Shown piece after piece: positions 12,801-27,800 of a stretch of DNA of 64,000 nucleotides. Location of the stretch: the NCBI RefSeq assembly GCF_038051995.1, contig NZ_CP150290.1, positions 3,214,001 to 3,278,000 on the forward strand. The letters are read 5' to 3'. Every line of letters begins with the position of its first letter. The stretch's first letter is position 1. The notes under the pieces are model-generated. The model was not told where the DNA came from. It saw only the letters and a list, made by a program, of their open reading frames with translations, and did not search any database. Source of the stretch: Paenibacillus sp. FSL H8-0537. GTDB taxonomy: Bacteria; Bacillota; Bacilli; Paenibacillales; Paenibacillaceae. Made by a program: the position numbers and the translations under genes.

Positions 12801-15800
12801 TTTGTCGGGCATCCGTTTGTGCCCGAGGAGCGGATGTACCGAACCGGCGATTTAGCCAGGTGGCTGCCGGATGGTCGACTGGAGCATATGGGCCGGATGG
12901 ACCATCAGGTGAAGATACGGGGTTACCGGATCGAGCTGGGTGAAGTGGAAGCGCATCTGCTGCAAATCGAAGGGGTAAAAGAAGCGGTGGTGACGGTGAT
13001 CGCTGGAGAAAGAGAGACGGACGCAGCGGAGTTATGCGCGTATGTGACCGTGACAGGCAGCAGCGAGCTGGGAGCGAAGGAGATGCGAAGCAAGCTGGCC
13101 GAGGGACTTCCCTCGTATATGCTCCCAACGCACATCATATCTCTGCCTGAGATGCCGCTAACACCTAACGGGAAGCTGGATCGCAAGGCGCTGCCGAAGC
13201 CGGAAGTCGGGGGGCAGAGCGAAGTGGCGTATGTCGCGCCACGAACACCAGTCGAAGCGGAAGTCGCGCGGCTGTGGGAGGAGGTACTGGGGCTTGAACG
13301 CGTCGGCATTCGCGACAACTTCTTTGCGCTTGGCGGCCATTCGCTCCGGGCGATGACGCTGGTATCGCGTATGCATCAGGCCTTGGAGACGGAGGTGCCG
13401 TTAAGAGAAGTGTTTCTCTATCCGACCGTTGAAGAACTGGCAGCGGTGATTAGCGTACGGGAACAGAAGGCGTATGCGGCCATTCCCCGAGTGGAAGCCA
13501 GAGACTACTATCCGCTGTCCTCGGCGCAAAAACGGATGTACATTTTACAGCAGCTTGAAGAAGCGGGGAAAAGCTACAATATGCCGGGGATGCTGCTGCT
13601 GGAAGGCGAGCTGAACCGAGCGCGTTTTGAAGCAGCGTTCGGGCTTCTGATTGCCCGTCACGAAACGCTGCGTACCGCTTTTGAGCTGGTACAGGGCGAA
13701 CCGATGCAGCGGGTAAAGGAAGCCGTTGACTTTGAGGTTGCCTATGTAGGAGTGGCAAGCAAGGAGGAGGTCGAAGCTCGTGTGCGCGATTTCGTGCAGC
13801 CGTTTGACCTCAGCGAGGCGCCGCTGCTGCGGGTCGAATTAATCGAATGGGCGGAAGAGCGCTATGTGCTGCTGCTGGATATGCATCACATCATTTCCGA
13901 TGGCGCGTCGATGGATATTTTGGTGGAGGAATTCGCCCGTTTATATCGGGAGGAGAAGCTGCCTGAGCTGCGGATTCAGTACAAGGATTATGCGGTTTGG
14001 CAGCAGTCTGAGGCCAATAAAGAACAAATGAAGGAGCATGAAGCTTACTGGCTGAAAGCCTTGGCTGGAGAATTGCCCGTGCTGGAGCTGCCGACGGACG
14101 CAGCACGTCCAGCGGTGAGACAGTCCGATGGAGCCGCGTTTGACTTCGAGCTCGATTCGCATCAGAGGGATGCGTTGCACGAGCTTGCTGCTCAGCATGG
14201 ATCGACGCTGTATATGGTACTGCTCGCGGCGTATACGATTTTGCTGCATAAATACTCCGGGCAAGAAGACATTATTGTCGGTACGCCGATTGCAAGCAGA
14301 ACGCATCCGGACATAGAGCCGCTAATTGGAATGTTCGTCAATACCCTCGCGATCCGCACATATCCGCACGGCAGCATGCCGTTTTTGAGCTATTTGCAGG
14401 AAATGAAGGAAACGGCGCTCGGAGCGTATGAGCATCAGGACTACTTGTTTGAACAATTGGTAGAAAACGTGCAAGTTAATCGTGATTTAAGCCGCAATCC
14501 AGTGTTTGACGCCATGTTTGTCCTGCAAAATACAGAAAACACAGGCATTCGTATGGAAGGGCTTGAACTAAAGCCATATCAGAGCGAATACACCATAGCT
14601 AAATTCGACCTTGTTCTGGATGTTCGGGAAGAAAGCAACGGACTATCCTGCAACCTACAGTACGCAACAGCTTTGTTCAATAGGGAAACGGCGCAGCGGA
14701 TGGCGAAGCATTTTGCTCATTTGGTAGACAGCATTATTGAAGCACCTGAAGCAGAAATTGCCGATCTGAGCATGCTGAGCAGTAAGGAGCTGGCACAGAT
14801 TTTGCACGGTTTCAACGATACAACAGCGGAGTATCAGCGGGAGAAGACGATTCAGCAGCTGTTTGAGGAGCAGGCGCAGCAAAATCCGAATGCTGTAGCC
14901 GTTCGGTTTGAGCAGGAGCAGTTGACGTATCGGGCGTTGAACGAACGAGCCAATCGCTTGGCCCGAACACTGAGGGCTGCGGGTGTGAAGCCTGATCAAT
15001 TGGTGGGCATTATGGCCGAGCGCTCGCTGGAAATGGCCGTTGGCTTGATGGCGATTTTAAAAGCAGGGGGCGCATATGTGCCGATTGATCCAGACTATCC
15101 GCAGGAGCGAATCAGCTACATGCTGGAAGACTCCGGGACGCAGGTGCTGTTGGTTCAGGAGCATCGGCAGCAGCAAGCTGTGTTTGAAGGCACGGTCATT
15201 TTGCTTGATCACGAGCAGTCTTATCATGAAGATGGGGCCAATCTGGAATCCGTCAATGTGCCGAGCAATGCGGCCTACGTCATCTACACATCGGGGACGA
15301 CAGGCAAGCCGAAAGGAACCTTGATCGAGCATAAAAATGTTGTGCGGCTGCTGTTCAACAGCAAAAACTTGTTTGATTTCGGCCCGTCGGATACGTGGAC
15401 GCTGTTCCACTCGTTCTGCTTTGACTTCTCGGTATGGGAGATGTATGGGGCTTTGCTGTACGGCGGGAAATTGGTCATCGTGCCGTCGCTGGCGGCAAAA
15501 AATCCGGCGCAGTTTCTGCGATTGCTTGCTGAGCAGCAAGTGACGATTTTGAACCAGACACCAACCTATTTCTACCAATTGCTGCGTGAAGCGCTGGCAG
15601 AGGAAGCGCCGATGCTGAGCGTTCGCAAGGTCATTTTTGGCGGTGAGGCATTAAGCCCGCAACTATTAAAAAACTGGAGAGCGAAATATCAGGCGACGCA
15701 GCTGATCAATATGTACGGCATTACGGAAACGACGGTACATGTCACGTATAAAGAGATTACCGAGGTAGAGATTGAGCAGGCGAAAAGCAATATCGGCCGT

Positions 15801-18800
15801 CCGATTCCTACGTTAAAAGTATACGTGCTGGATGCAAAGCGCAATTGCGTGCCTGTTGGTGTAACTGGGGAAATGTATGTAGCTGGCGAAGGGCTGGCGC
15901 GTCTGTATTTGAACCGTCCTGATTTGACAAATGAGAAGTTTGTTGACAATCCTTTTGATGCTGGCGCAAAAATGTACCGTTCCGGAGATTTGGCAAGATG
16001 GCTGCCAGATGGCAGCATCGAGTATTTGGGCCGAATCGACCATCAAGTGAAAATTCGCGGGTACCGTATTGAGCTTGGCGAAATCGAATCGCAGTTGACC
16101 AAGGTGGAAGCGGTGCAGGAGGCAATCGTTCTCGCTTGCGAGGATGGAGGCGGAGAGAAGCATCTTTGCGCGTATTTTGTAGCAGATCAGCTGTATGCGG
16201 TAAACGAGATAAGGAGCCTGCTATCGCAAGAGCTGCCGGGGTACATGATTCCGTCGTACTTTGTGCAGATGGATCGGATGCCGCTGACATCGAACGGAAA
16301 AATTGACCGCAAAGCGCTGCCAGCGCCTGAAGGCAGATTGCAAACAGGAGAGGAGCTTGTCGAGCCGCGCACGTCGCAGGAAGCGGAGCTTGCGGAAATT
16401 TGGCGGGAAGTGCTCAGGCTGGAGCGAGTTGGTGTAAAGGACAATTTCTTCGAGCTTGGAGGCCACTCTTTAAGGGCAGCAACGCTGGTAAGCATGGTGC
16501 GTAAAGTGATGAATGTGGACCTCCCGCTGCGGGATGTATTCCAATACGCTACCATTGAACAGATGGCGTATGCGATTGGTAAGCTGGAACAAGCTTCTTA
16601 CAGCTTCATTCCTTCCATTATTGAAGAAAACGAATTTTATCCACTGTCCTCAGCGCAAAAGCGTCTGTACATTTTACAGCAGCTGGAGGGAGCCGAGCTT
16701 AGTTACAACATGCCAGTCGCCCTGCGTCTGGCAGGACCGCTGGATCGTCAGCGGCTGGAAAGGGCACTGCAAGCGCTGGTGGCCCGCCACGAATCGCTGC
16801 GGACAGGGTTCGCAGTAGTGGACGGGGAGCCGATGCAGCGTATTATGGCGTCTCCCGTGTTCTCGGTAACTTACGAGGAGGCGACAGAGGAGGAAGCACA
16901 GGAGCGCGCTCGCACCTTCCTTCGTCCGTTTGACCTCAGCGAAGCGCCGCTGCTGCGGACGACGGTGGTGCGTGTGGGCGAAGCGAATCATTTGCTGCTG
17001 TTCGATATGCATCATATTATTTCCGACGGCACGTCGATGAGTATATTTGTCCAGGAGTTTACGAAGCTGTACGAAGGAGAAAAGCTGGAGCCGCTGCGTT
17101 TGCAGTATAAAGATTATGCGGTGTGGCAGCAAAGCTACCGGGAAAGCGCGTCTTATCGGGAGATGGAGCGCTACTGGCTGGAGCAGTTCGCCGGGGAGCT
17201 GCCGGTGCTGAGCCTGCCGCTGGATTATCCGCTTCCGGCGTTGCGCAGCTTCGAGGGAGCGTACGTAGAATTCGAGCTGGACAGCGAGCTGTCAGCAGCG
17301 CTACGGGAGCTGGCCCGGGCGAATGGAGCGACGTTGTATATGGTGCTGCTGGCGGCGTACAGCGCCTTGCTGGGTCGGTTAAGCGGTCAGGAAGAGCTGA
17401 TCGTGGGCACGCCAATTGCGGGACGCTCGCATGCTGACTTGCAGGGCATGCTGGGGATGTTCGTGAACACGCTGGCGCTGCGACTAAGCCCGTCGGGTGA
17501 AAAACCGTTCTCCGCCTACTTGCAGGAAGTGAAGCAGACGGCGCTAAGCGCCTTCGAACACGGGGACTATCCGTTCGAGGAACTGGTGGAGCAGGTGGTC
17601 AGGCAGCGAGATTTGAGCCGCAATCCGCTTTTTGATGCGATGCTGGTGTTGCAAAACACGGAGCAATCGGAGCTGGAGCTGGCAGATTTGCAATGGACGC
17701 CGTACCCATTAGAAAGCGGAGCGGCGAAATTCGATCTGACGCTGTCGGTAAGTGAAGAGGAGCAGGGCATGCGATGCACGCTGGAATACGCGGTGAAGCT
17801 GTTTGAGCAGGGCACGATAGAGCGCTGGGTGGGTCATTTTACAGAGCTGCTGCGTCAAGTGACCCGCGATTCGCATACAACACTGGGAAGCATGGACTTG
17901 CTGACGGCAGGTCAGCGGGAGCAGTTGCTGGTGCATTTTAACGATACAGGGGCAGAAGCGCTGCTTGAGCAGCCATCGACACTGCATGCGCTGTTTGAGG
18001 AGCAAGCGGCGAAGACGCCGGAACGTGTCGCAGTCGTTTACGGGGATGAGGCCTTGACCTATCAAGAGCTGAACGAACGCAGCAGCAGGATGGCGCATCA
18101 TTTGCTTAAGCGCGGCGTAGCGCCAGCAGATGTCGTTGCCATCATGCCAGAGCGTTCCGTGGAACTGATCATTGGCATCCTTGGCATTTTGAAAACGGGC
18201 GCTGCTTATGTGCCGATTGATCCCGATTATCCGGCAGAACGGATTCATTTTATGCTGGAGGACAGCAGAGCTCGTTTTTGCCTGACGAATCAAGCACACC
18301 TTCATCAAATTAAACAATCAGCAGTGGAGGTTCTTCTACTAGACGGGTTAGAAAAACTGGAGGAGCATTCCGACCAGCCTTTACCTGCAATTCTTCCGAC
18401 AGATGCAGCTTACATCATTTATACGTCCGGTTCGACCGGCAGGCCGAAAGGCGTTATGATCGAACACCGCTCGGTCGTTCATTTGTGCAGATGGCATCAG
18501 GCCTATTTTGATATGAGTGCAACAGATCGGACAACCCAATATGCAGGAATTGGTTTTGATGCAGTGGTGTGGGAAATATTCCCTTCCCTTACGATAGGAG
18601 CCGCCGTGCATATAGTACCGGAGGATTTGCGTCTGGACCCTGCCGCCTTAAATGCCTATTTCGAGGAAAAAAGCATAACGGTCAGCTTCTTGCCGACACA
18701 GGTGTGCGAACAATTTATAATGCTGGAAAATCGTTCTCTGCGCGTTTTGTTGACGGGCGGGGATCGTTTGAAGAAAATCAGTCATACTCGATATGCTTTA

Positions 18801-21800
18801 TACAACAACTATGGACCTACAGAAGGTACAGTGCTTGCTACAACGGCCCGAGTGCATGTATCCCTTCCTGTCATACCGATCGGGAAGCCCATTTCTAATA
18901 CCCGAGTGTATGTACTTACCCAGGAGAACGGCTTGCAGCCTGTTGGCGCTGTTGGTGAACTGTGCATAAGCGGAGTCGGTCTAGCCCGAGGATATTGGGA
19001 TAGAGCGGATCTGACTGCGGAAAAATTTGTGTCGAACCCGTTTGAGCCAGGGGAGCGAATGTACCGTACGGGGGACTTGGTTCGCTGGCAGGCGGATGGT
19101 TCCTTGGCGTATGTGGGACGTAGGGATGAACAGGTGAAAATTCGTGGTTACCGCATCGAGCTCAGCGAGATTGAGGCGGTGCTGCTGCGGGGGACAGGGG
19201 TTCGCGAGGTCATCGTGCAGGCGCTGCCGGATGCGGGTGGCAGCCTTCAGCTGTGCGCCTACGTCGTAGGCAGCGAGCTGGAGATTGCGGGGCTGCGCAG
19301 CTTGCTGTCGGCTTCCTTGCCCGCCTATATGGTGCCGGCCTCCTTCGTGCAGATGGAGAGCCTGCCGCTCACGGCCAACGGCAAAGTGGACCGTCAGGCG
19401 CTGCCGATGCCAGAGGCTCAGGCTTCACACCTCCCGTATGCTCCGCCTCGCACAGCGATGGAGCACGCGCTGGTGACGGTGTGGCAGCAAGTGCTCGGCG
19501 TGCCCGAGGTGAGCATCCATGACCATTTCTTTGATCTGGGCGGCGACTCGATCAAAGCGATTCAAGTCGCTTCCCGGCTGCTGCAAGCGGGGTACAAGAT
19601 GGAAATGAAGACGTTATTCCGCTATCCGGTGGTGGCGCAGCTAGGCACCCATCTGACGGCGGTTACCCGCACGGCGGAACAAGGAGAGGTACACGGGGCG
19701 GTGCCGCTGACGCCGATTCAGCGCTGGCTGGTGGAACGTGATTCCGTCGACCTGCACCATTTCAACCAGGCGGTCATGCTGTATCGGGAAGAGCGGTTTG
19801 ACCGCGTGGCGCTGAGCGTGGCGCTGCAGCAGCTCGCCATCCATCATGACGCGCTGCGGATGACGCTGACGCAGGCCGAGGATGGCAGCTATGTCGCTTG
19901 GAACCGGAAGGTAGCAGACGGTGAGCTTTACAGGTTGGACGTTTTCGATTTCCGGGGTGAGCCCGGATGGAGCGAAAAGGTCGAAGCCGCTGCTGCGGAG
20001 CTGCAAGGCAGCATTTCGCTAGCGAGCGGCCCGCTCATGAGGCTGGGCTTGTTCCAATGCGGCGATGGGGATCATTTGCTCCTCGTCATTCATCACTGGG
20101 TCGTGGACGGGGTATCTTGGCGAATTCTGTTTGAAGATTTTGCCACTGCATACGAGCAAGCGGTACAAGGGAAAGACATCCGGCTACCGCAGAAAACGGA
20201 CGCATTCCAGACGTGGGCGCAGCAATGGAGCGCTTATGCAGGAAGTCCGGCGATGGAGGCGCAGCGTGCGTACTGGAAACGGATCGTAGAGCTGGCGGCG
20301 ATTCCGCCGCTGCCTAAGGATTACGACTCAGTAGCTTCAGAAGCCTCAGAAGTTTTAGGAGCTTCAACGCTAGCAGCTAGCCAAACGCTGGCTGTGGAGT
20401 GGTCGCAAGTCCAGACGCAGCAACTGCTGAAAGAAGCGCACCGAGCCTACGGAACGGAGATTAATGACTTGCTGCTGACCGCGCTGGCGATGGCGGTTCA
20501 GTCGTGGAGCGGTATGGAGCGTGTGGGGATCATGCTGGAAGGACATGGCAGGGAAACGATCCTTCCGGATGTGGATGTCAGCCGGACGGTCGGCTGGTTC
20601 ACGAGCGCGTACCCGGTGGTGCTGGAGATGAAGCCAGAGATGACCTTGTCGCAGCAGATCAAGCGAGTGAAGGAAACGCTGCGAGCGATCCCGGACAAAG
20701 GGGTCGGCTACGGCCTCCTGCGGTATGTGTCCAAACAGGTGGAAGGAGAGGATTGGTCGTGTGACCCTGACATTTCCTTCAATTACTTGGGCCAGTTTGA
20801 TCAGGATTTGGAGCGCAGTGCGCTTCAGCTGTCCCCACTATCCTCGGGAGAGGCGATCAGCAGTAGAAGGCAACGTGCTGCGGTGCTGGAATGCAACGGG
20901 ATGATCGCGGGGGGAACGCTGCGCCTGACCATGAGCTACAGCGCGGCGGAGTACCGTCCAGCAACGATGGAGCAGTTCGCGGAGCGGTTGAAGCAGAGCT
21001 TGGAGGCGGTGATCGCGCATTGTGTGGCTCAGGAGCGGACGGAACTGACGCCAAGCGATGTGCGGCTGCCGGACATGACGCAGGAAGAGCTGGATGGGTT
21101 GGTGCAGCGGAGCGCCGCCATCGGAGAGATGGAGGAGGTGTACGCGCTGACGCCGATGCAGCAGGGCATGTTGTTCCACAGCCGCCTGGAGCCGCAAGCG
21201 GGCGCTTATGTGAACCAGATGCAGCTGACGCTGCAAGGGGAGTTGGATGTGGCCGCGTTTGAACGAAGCTGGCAAACGATCGTTCAGCGGCATGCGGTGC
21301 TGCGGACGAGCATCGACAGCGGGTGGAGAAAAGAGCCGCTGCAAGTCGTGTACCGCCACCGGCCGCTTCAGCTCGCGTATGCCGATCTGTCGCTGAAACC
21401 CGCCACGGAGCAGGAAGCTGGCGTGGCGCAGTGGCGGACGGCGGACCGGCGGCAAGGCTTTGCTGTGGAAGCGGAGAGCCTGATGCGGGTGGCGTTGTTC
21501 CGCACAGGGGAGCATACGCATGAGCTGGTTTGGAGCTTCCATCATATTGTGATGGACGGCTGGTGCTTGCCGCTGGTGATGGAGGAAGTGCTGCGCACCT
21601 ACAGCACCTACAGCATCTCGGGTAGCGAAGAGGCGCAGCAGGAGCAGGAGCAGCCAAAAGGTCAGGCGTACAGCGAGTATATTCGCTGGCTGTCGGAGCA
21701 GGACGAGGCGTCGGCGCGGCGCTACTGGAAGGAACGACTGGCGGGCTGCGAAGCACAGGCGGTGTTCCCGAAACGGCAGCGCCAGACGTCAGGCTATGAA

Positions 21801-24800
21801 GCGAGGCGTGTGAGCGGAGTCGTGCCACGGGAGCAAAGCGAGCGAATCGCGGCGGCGGCCAAAGCGCATGGCGTAACGATGAATACACTGCTGCAAACAG
21901 CATGGGGATTGTTATTGCACCGCTACAGCGGCAGCCGGGATGTGGTGTTTGGCGGGGTGGTATCGGGTCGACCTGCCGACCTGCCGGGCGTGGAAAGCAT
22001 GATCGGACTGTTCATCAACACGCTGCCCGTCCGGGTCGTGTGCGAGGGTCAGGAGACGGCGGCGGATGTGCTGCGGCGGATGCAGGCGGACGCGCTGGCT
22101 GCACAAGCCTATGGCTACTATCCGCTACATGAGATCCAGGCGCATGGCACTGGAACGAGAGAGCTGTTTGACCATATTCTAGTGTTCGAGAATTATCCGA
22201 TGCCGACGAGCTCGGAAGCCTCCCTGGATGCGAGCGGACTGGTGATTACTGACGTGCAGGCGGACGAACAAACGAATTATGACCTGAATGTGATGATTCA
22301 GCCTGGAGAAGAGCTAGTCGTGCATTTCGACTATAACGGACAGGTGTACGAACAAGGGGCTATGGAGCGGGTGCAAGGTCACTGGCTGCAACTGGTGGAA
22401 CAAATCGTGAGCCAGCCGAACGTGCCGGTCACGCAGTTGGAACTGCTGACGGCAGGTCAGCGAGAGCAACTGCTGGTGCACTTTAACGCTACGGAGCTGG
22501 AGCTCCCTGAGAACGCGACGGTGCACGGGCTATTCGAGCAGCAGGCTGCACGAACGCCGGGTCATCCAGCGCTGGTGAGTGGACTGGCCGTGTGGACGTA
22601 CGACGAGCTGGACGGGCAAGCCAACCGCATCGCGGGCTGGCTGCGCGCGCATGGCGTGAGCAGCGAAGACCGGGTCGGTGTGCTGCTGTCCCGTTCGCCT
22701 TGGCTGATCGCGGGTCTGCTGGGGATTATGAAAGCCGGTGCGGCCTATGTGCCACTGGATCCGGCGCTGCCAGCTGGCCGCATCGAAGGGATGGTTCGGG
22801 ATGCCGGAATTGGCATTCTCTTAAGTGAAGAAGCCCAGCGGGAAACGGTGGCGGGCTGGGTAGGAACCCCGCTGCGTCAGGTGCTGTGTCTGGAGGAGCA
22901 GGGCTCTGATGGACAGCAGAAGGCTTCAGATGGACAGCAGGAGGAGCATGCCTCAGATAGACAGCAGAAGGAGCAGGCTTCGCAGGTGAGGTTCAGCTCT
23001 GTGGAGGAACTGAAAGCTTATTCCTCAGCATCAACGGAGGTGGAGACCCGCGCTGAAGGCAGCGCGTATGTCATCTACACGTCGGGGACGACCGGCACGC
23101 CGAAAGGCGTGGTGGTGGAGCATCGGAACGTGGTCAACTTTATGACGGGGATGGTGGAAGCTCTGCCCTTTGCGCGATCTGCGACCATGCTCAGTGTGAC
23201 GACGGTGTCCTTCGACATCTTCGTGACGGAGAGCTGGGTACCGCTGAGCTGCGGCATGCAGGTGCTGCTGGCGAGCGAAGCGGAGCAGCAGGACCCCGCG
23301 CAGCTGGCTGCGCTGCTCACGAAGCATCCGGCCCAGGTGATGCAGACGACACCTTCCCGTCTGGTGATGCTGCTGGAGGATGCGCGCAGTGCAGCTGCGC
23401 TGCGTCCTCTGCAGGCGCTGCTGATTGGCGGGGAGCCCTTCCCAGCCACGCTGGAAAGCCAATTGCGCAGTCAAACGGAGGCGGAGCTGTACAATATGTA
23501 CGGGCCGACGGAAACGACGGTCTGGTCGACGTTTGAACACCTGAGAAAAGTGGGCGAAGGAGGAAAAATGAGCATCGGCCGTCCACTGGCCAATACACAG
23601 GTGTATGTGCTGAACGAGGCGCTGCAGGTGCAGCCGATCGGAGCGGTGGGAGAGCTATGCATCGGAGGAGCCGGGGTAGCCCGAGGCTACTGGGCCCGCG
23701 AGGAACTGACGAATGAGCGGTTTGTCGGGCATCCGTTTGTGCCCGGGGAGCGGATGTACCGGACCGGCGATTTAGCCAGGTGGCTGCCGGATGGTCGACT
23801 GGAGCATATGGGCCGGATGGACCATCAGGTGAAGATACGGGGTTACCGGATCGAGCTGGGTGAAGTGGAAGCGCATCTGCTGCAAATCGAAGGGGTAAAA
23901 GAAGCGGTGGTGACGGTGATCGCTGGAGAAAGAGAGACGGACGCAGCGGAGTTATGCGCGTATGTGACCGTGACAGGCAGCAGCGAGCTGGGAGCGAAGG
24001 AGATGCGAAGCAAGCTGGCCGAGGGACTTCCCTCGTATATGCTCCCAACGCACATCATATCTCTGCCTGAGATGCCGCTAACACCTAACGGGAAGCTGGA
24101 TCGCAAGGCGCTGCCGAAGCCGGAAGTCGGGGGGCAGAGCGAAGTGGCGTATGTCGCGCCACGGACACCAGTCGAAGCGGAAGTCGCGCGGCTGTGGGAG
24201 GAAGTACTAGGACTAGAACGCGTCGGCATTCGCGACAACTTCTTTGCGCTTGGCGGCCATTCGCTCCGGGCGATGACGCTGGTATCGCGTATGCATCAGG
24301 CCTTGGAGACGGAGGTGCCGTTAAGAGAGGTGTTTCTCTATCCGACCGTTGAAGAGCTGGCAGCAACTTTGGAAGTAGCCGACGAGCGCGAATTTGAAGC
24401 GCTGGTGCCTGCTAAGGCTCAGGAGACGTATCCGCTGTCTTCAGCGCAAAAACGGATGTACATTTTACAGCAGCTGGAGGGAGCTGAGCTTAGTTACAAC
24501 ATGCCAGTCGCTCTGCGTCTGGCAGGACCGCTGGATCGTCAGCGGCTGGAAAGGGCACTGCAAGCGCTGGTAGCCCGCCACGAATCGCTGCGGACAGGTT
24601 TCGCAGTAGTGGACGGGGAGCCGATGCAGCGTATTGTGGCGTCTCCGGTGTTCTCGGTAACTTACGAGGAAGCGACGGAGGAGGAAGCACAGGAGCGCGT
24701 TCGCACCTTCCTTCGTCCGTTTGACCTCAGCGAAGCGCCGCTGCTGCGGACGACGGTGGTGCGTGTGGACGAAGCGAATCATTTGCTGCTGTTCGATATG

Positions 24801-27800
24801 CATCATATTATTTCCGACGGCACGTCAATGAGTATATTTGTCCAGGAGTTTACGAAACTGTATGGAGGAGAAGAACTGAAGCCGCTGCGCTTGCAGTATA
24901 AAGATTACGCGGTTTGGCAGCAAAGCTACCGGGAAAGCGCGTCTTATCGGGAGATGGAGCGCTACTGGCTGGAGCAGTTCGCCGGGGAGCTGCCGGTGCT
25001 GAGCCTGCCGCTGGATTATCCACTTCCGGCGTTGCGCAGCTTCGAGGGAGCGCACGTAGAATTCGAGCTGGACAGCGAGCTGTCAGCAGCGCTGCGGGAG
25101 CTGGCCCGGGCGAATGGGGCGACGGTGTATATGGTGCTGCTGGCGGCGTACAGCGCGTTGCTGGGCCGGTTAAGCGGTCAGGAAGAGCTGATCGTGGGCA
25201 CGCCGATTGCGGGACGTTCGCATGCTGACTTGCGGGGTATGCTGGGGATGTTCGTGAACACGCTGGCGCTGCGACTAAGCCCGTCGGGTGAAAAATCGTT
25301 CTCCGCCTACTTGCAGGAAGTGAAGCAGACGGCGCTAAGCGCCTTCGAACACGGGGACTATCCGTTCGAGGAATTGGTGGAGCAGGTGGTCAGGCAGCGA
25401 GATTTGAGCCGCAATCCGCTTTTTGATGCGATGCTGGTGTTGCAAAACACGGAGCAATCGGAGCTGGAGCTGGCAGATTTGCAATGGACGCCGTACCCAT
25501 TAGAAAGCGGAGCGGCGAAATTCGATCTGACGCTGTCGGTGAGTGAAGAGGAGCAGGGCATGCGATGCACGCTGGAATACGCGGTGAAGCTGTTTGAGCA
25601 GGGCACGATAGAGCGCTGGGTGGGTCATTTTACAGAGCTGCTGCGTCAAGTGACCCGCGATTCGCATACAACACTGGGAAGCATGGACTTGCTGACGGCA
25701 GGTCAGCGGGAGCAGTTGCTGGTGGATTTTAACGATACAGGGGCAGAAGCGCTGCTTGAGCAGCCATCGACACTGCATGCGCTGTTTGAGGAGCAAGCGG
25801 AGAAGACGCCGGAACGTGTCGCCGTCGTTTGCGGGGATGAGGCCTTGACCTACCAAGAGCTAAACGAACGGGCAAATCGACTTGCCAGAATGATACAGGG
25901 CTACGGTGCAGGACCAGAACATATTGTTGCGGTTCAGTGCAGACGTTCCGTAGAGATGGCCGTCGCCTTGCTCGGGGTGCTTAAGGCAGGCTCAGTTTAT
26001 CTGCCACTTTCTTTGGAAGATCCTGTGGAACGTAAGCAGTTCCTCCTGAAGAACAGCGGTGCATTACTATTGCTGTCTGATTCTGTGCAGGAAGCGTCGT
26101 GCCCCGTATTGCTATTGGATGACGCCGGCATCGATGCCGAGATGTCTGGAAATCTCTTAAACACTGCAAAGCCCGAAAATTTAGCGTATGTCATTTATAC
26201 ATCCGGCACGACAGGCCAGCCGAAAGGCGTTATGGTGGAACATCGCAGCATCGTTCATACGCTTCAATGGAAAGCTGCAACCTACCATTTTGATCAGGGT
26301 AAAGTACTTCATGCCAGTCCGTATGTGTTTGATGCTTTCATCTCGCACTTCTTCGCACCTCTTATTACAGGAGCAACCGTCGTATTGATTCGAGATGAAG
26401 AACTGAAAGATCCGGGAGCCATTGCGAAGGCGCTAGTGGAGCACTCGATTACGCACGCTCAATTTACGACAGGGATGTTTGCAGTTCTGCTGGATATGTT
26501 GAAGCCAGCCCAACTAGCAACTGTGCGCAGTGTGGTGATTGGTGGTGAGAAGCTCAGCGGGGCGCTCATTGAAAAAATACTGAATTATCCCCAAATTGCG
26601 TTTGTTAGCGAGTACGGACCGACGGAAAATAGCGTTGTAACAACCGCTTTGCCTATCACTGGTGTCTGGCAGGAACATGGACTTGGCAAAGCGATTGGAA
26701 AAACGAAGGTTTATGTACTAGCAGCGGACGGGCAACTCCAGCCGATTGGCGTGCCAGGTGAACTGTGCATAAGCGGAGTTGGTCTAGCCCGAGGATATTG
26801 GGATAGAGCGGATCTGACTGCGGAAAAATTTGTGTCGAACCCGTTTGAGCCAGGGGAGCGAATGTACCGTACGGGGGACTTGGTTCGCTGGCAGGCGGAT
26901 GGTTCCTTGGCATATGTGGGACGTAGGGATGAACAGGTGAAAATTCGCGGTTACCGCATCGAGCTCAGCGAGATTGAGGCGGTGCTGCTGCGGGGGACAG
27001 GGGTTCGCGAGGTCATCGTGCAGGCGCTGCCGGATGCGGGTGGCAGCCTTCAGCTGTGCGCCTACGTCGTAGGCAGCGAACTGGAGATTGCGGGGCTGCG
27101 CAGCTTGCTGTCGGCTTCCTTGCCCGCCTATATGGTGCCGGCCTCCTTCGTGCAGATGGAGAGCCTGCCGCTCACGGCCAACGGCAAAGTGGACCGTCAG
27201 GCGCTGCCGATGCCAGAGGCTCAGGCTTCACACCTCCCGTATGCTCCGCCTCGCACAGCGATGGAGCACGCGCTGGTGACGGTGTGGCAGCAAGTGCTCG
27301 GCGTGCCCGAGGTGAGCATCCATGACCATTTCTTTGATCTGGGCGGCGACTCGATCAAAGCGATTCAAGTCGCTTCCCGGCTGCTGCAAGCGGGGTACAA
27401 GATGGAAATGAAGACGTTATTCCGCTATCCGGTGGTGGCGCAGCTAAGCCCCCATCTGACGGCGGTTACCCGCACGGCGGAACAAGGAGAGGTACACGGG
27501 GCGGTGCCGCTGACGCCGATTCAGCGCTGGCTGGTGGAACGTGATTCCGTCGACCTGCACCATTTCAACCAGGCGGTCATGCTGTATCGGGAAGAGCGGT
27601 TTGACCGCGTGGCGCTGAGCGTGGCGCTGCAGCAGCTCGCCATCCATCATGACGCGCTGCGGATGACGCTGACGCAGGCCGAGGATGGCAGCTATGTCGC
27701 TTGGAACCGGAAGGTGGCAGACGGTGAGCTTTACAGGTTGGACGTTTTCGATTTCCGGGGTGAGCCCGGATGGAGCGAAAAGGTCGAAGCCGCTGCTGCG

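Noticed and set aside
12487..13128. Long minus-strand frames inside the NRPS gene (also at 20857-21903, 23317-24048, 28894-29679, 31093-31824)
   Set aside because: They are antisense shadows of GC-rich NRPS codons, recur only because the coding repeat recurs, are Pro/Arg/Ser-rich, and have no ribosome binding sites or known motifs.
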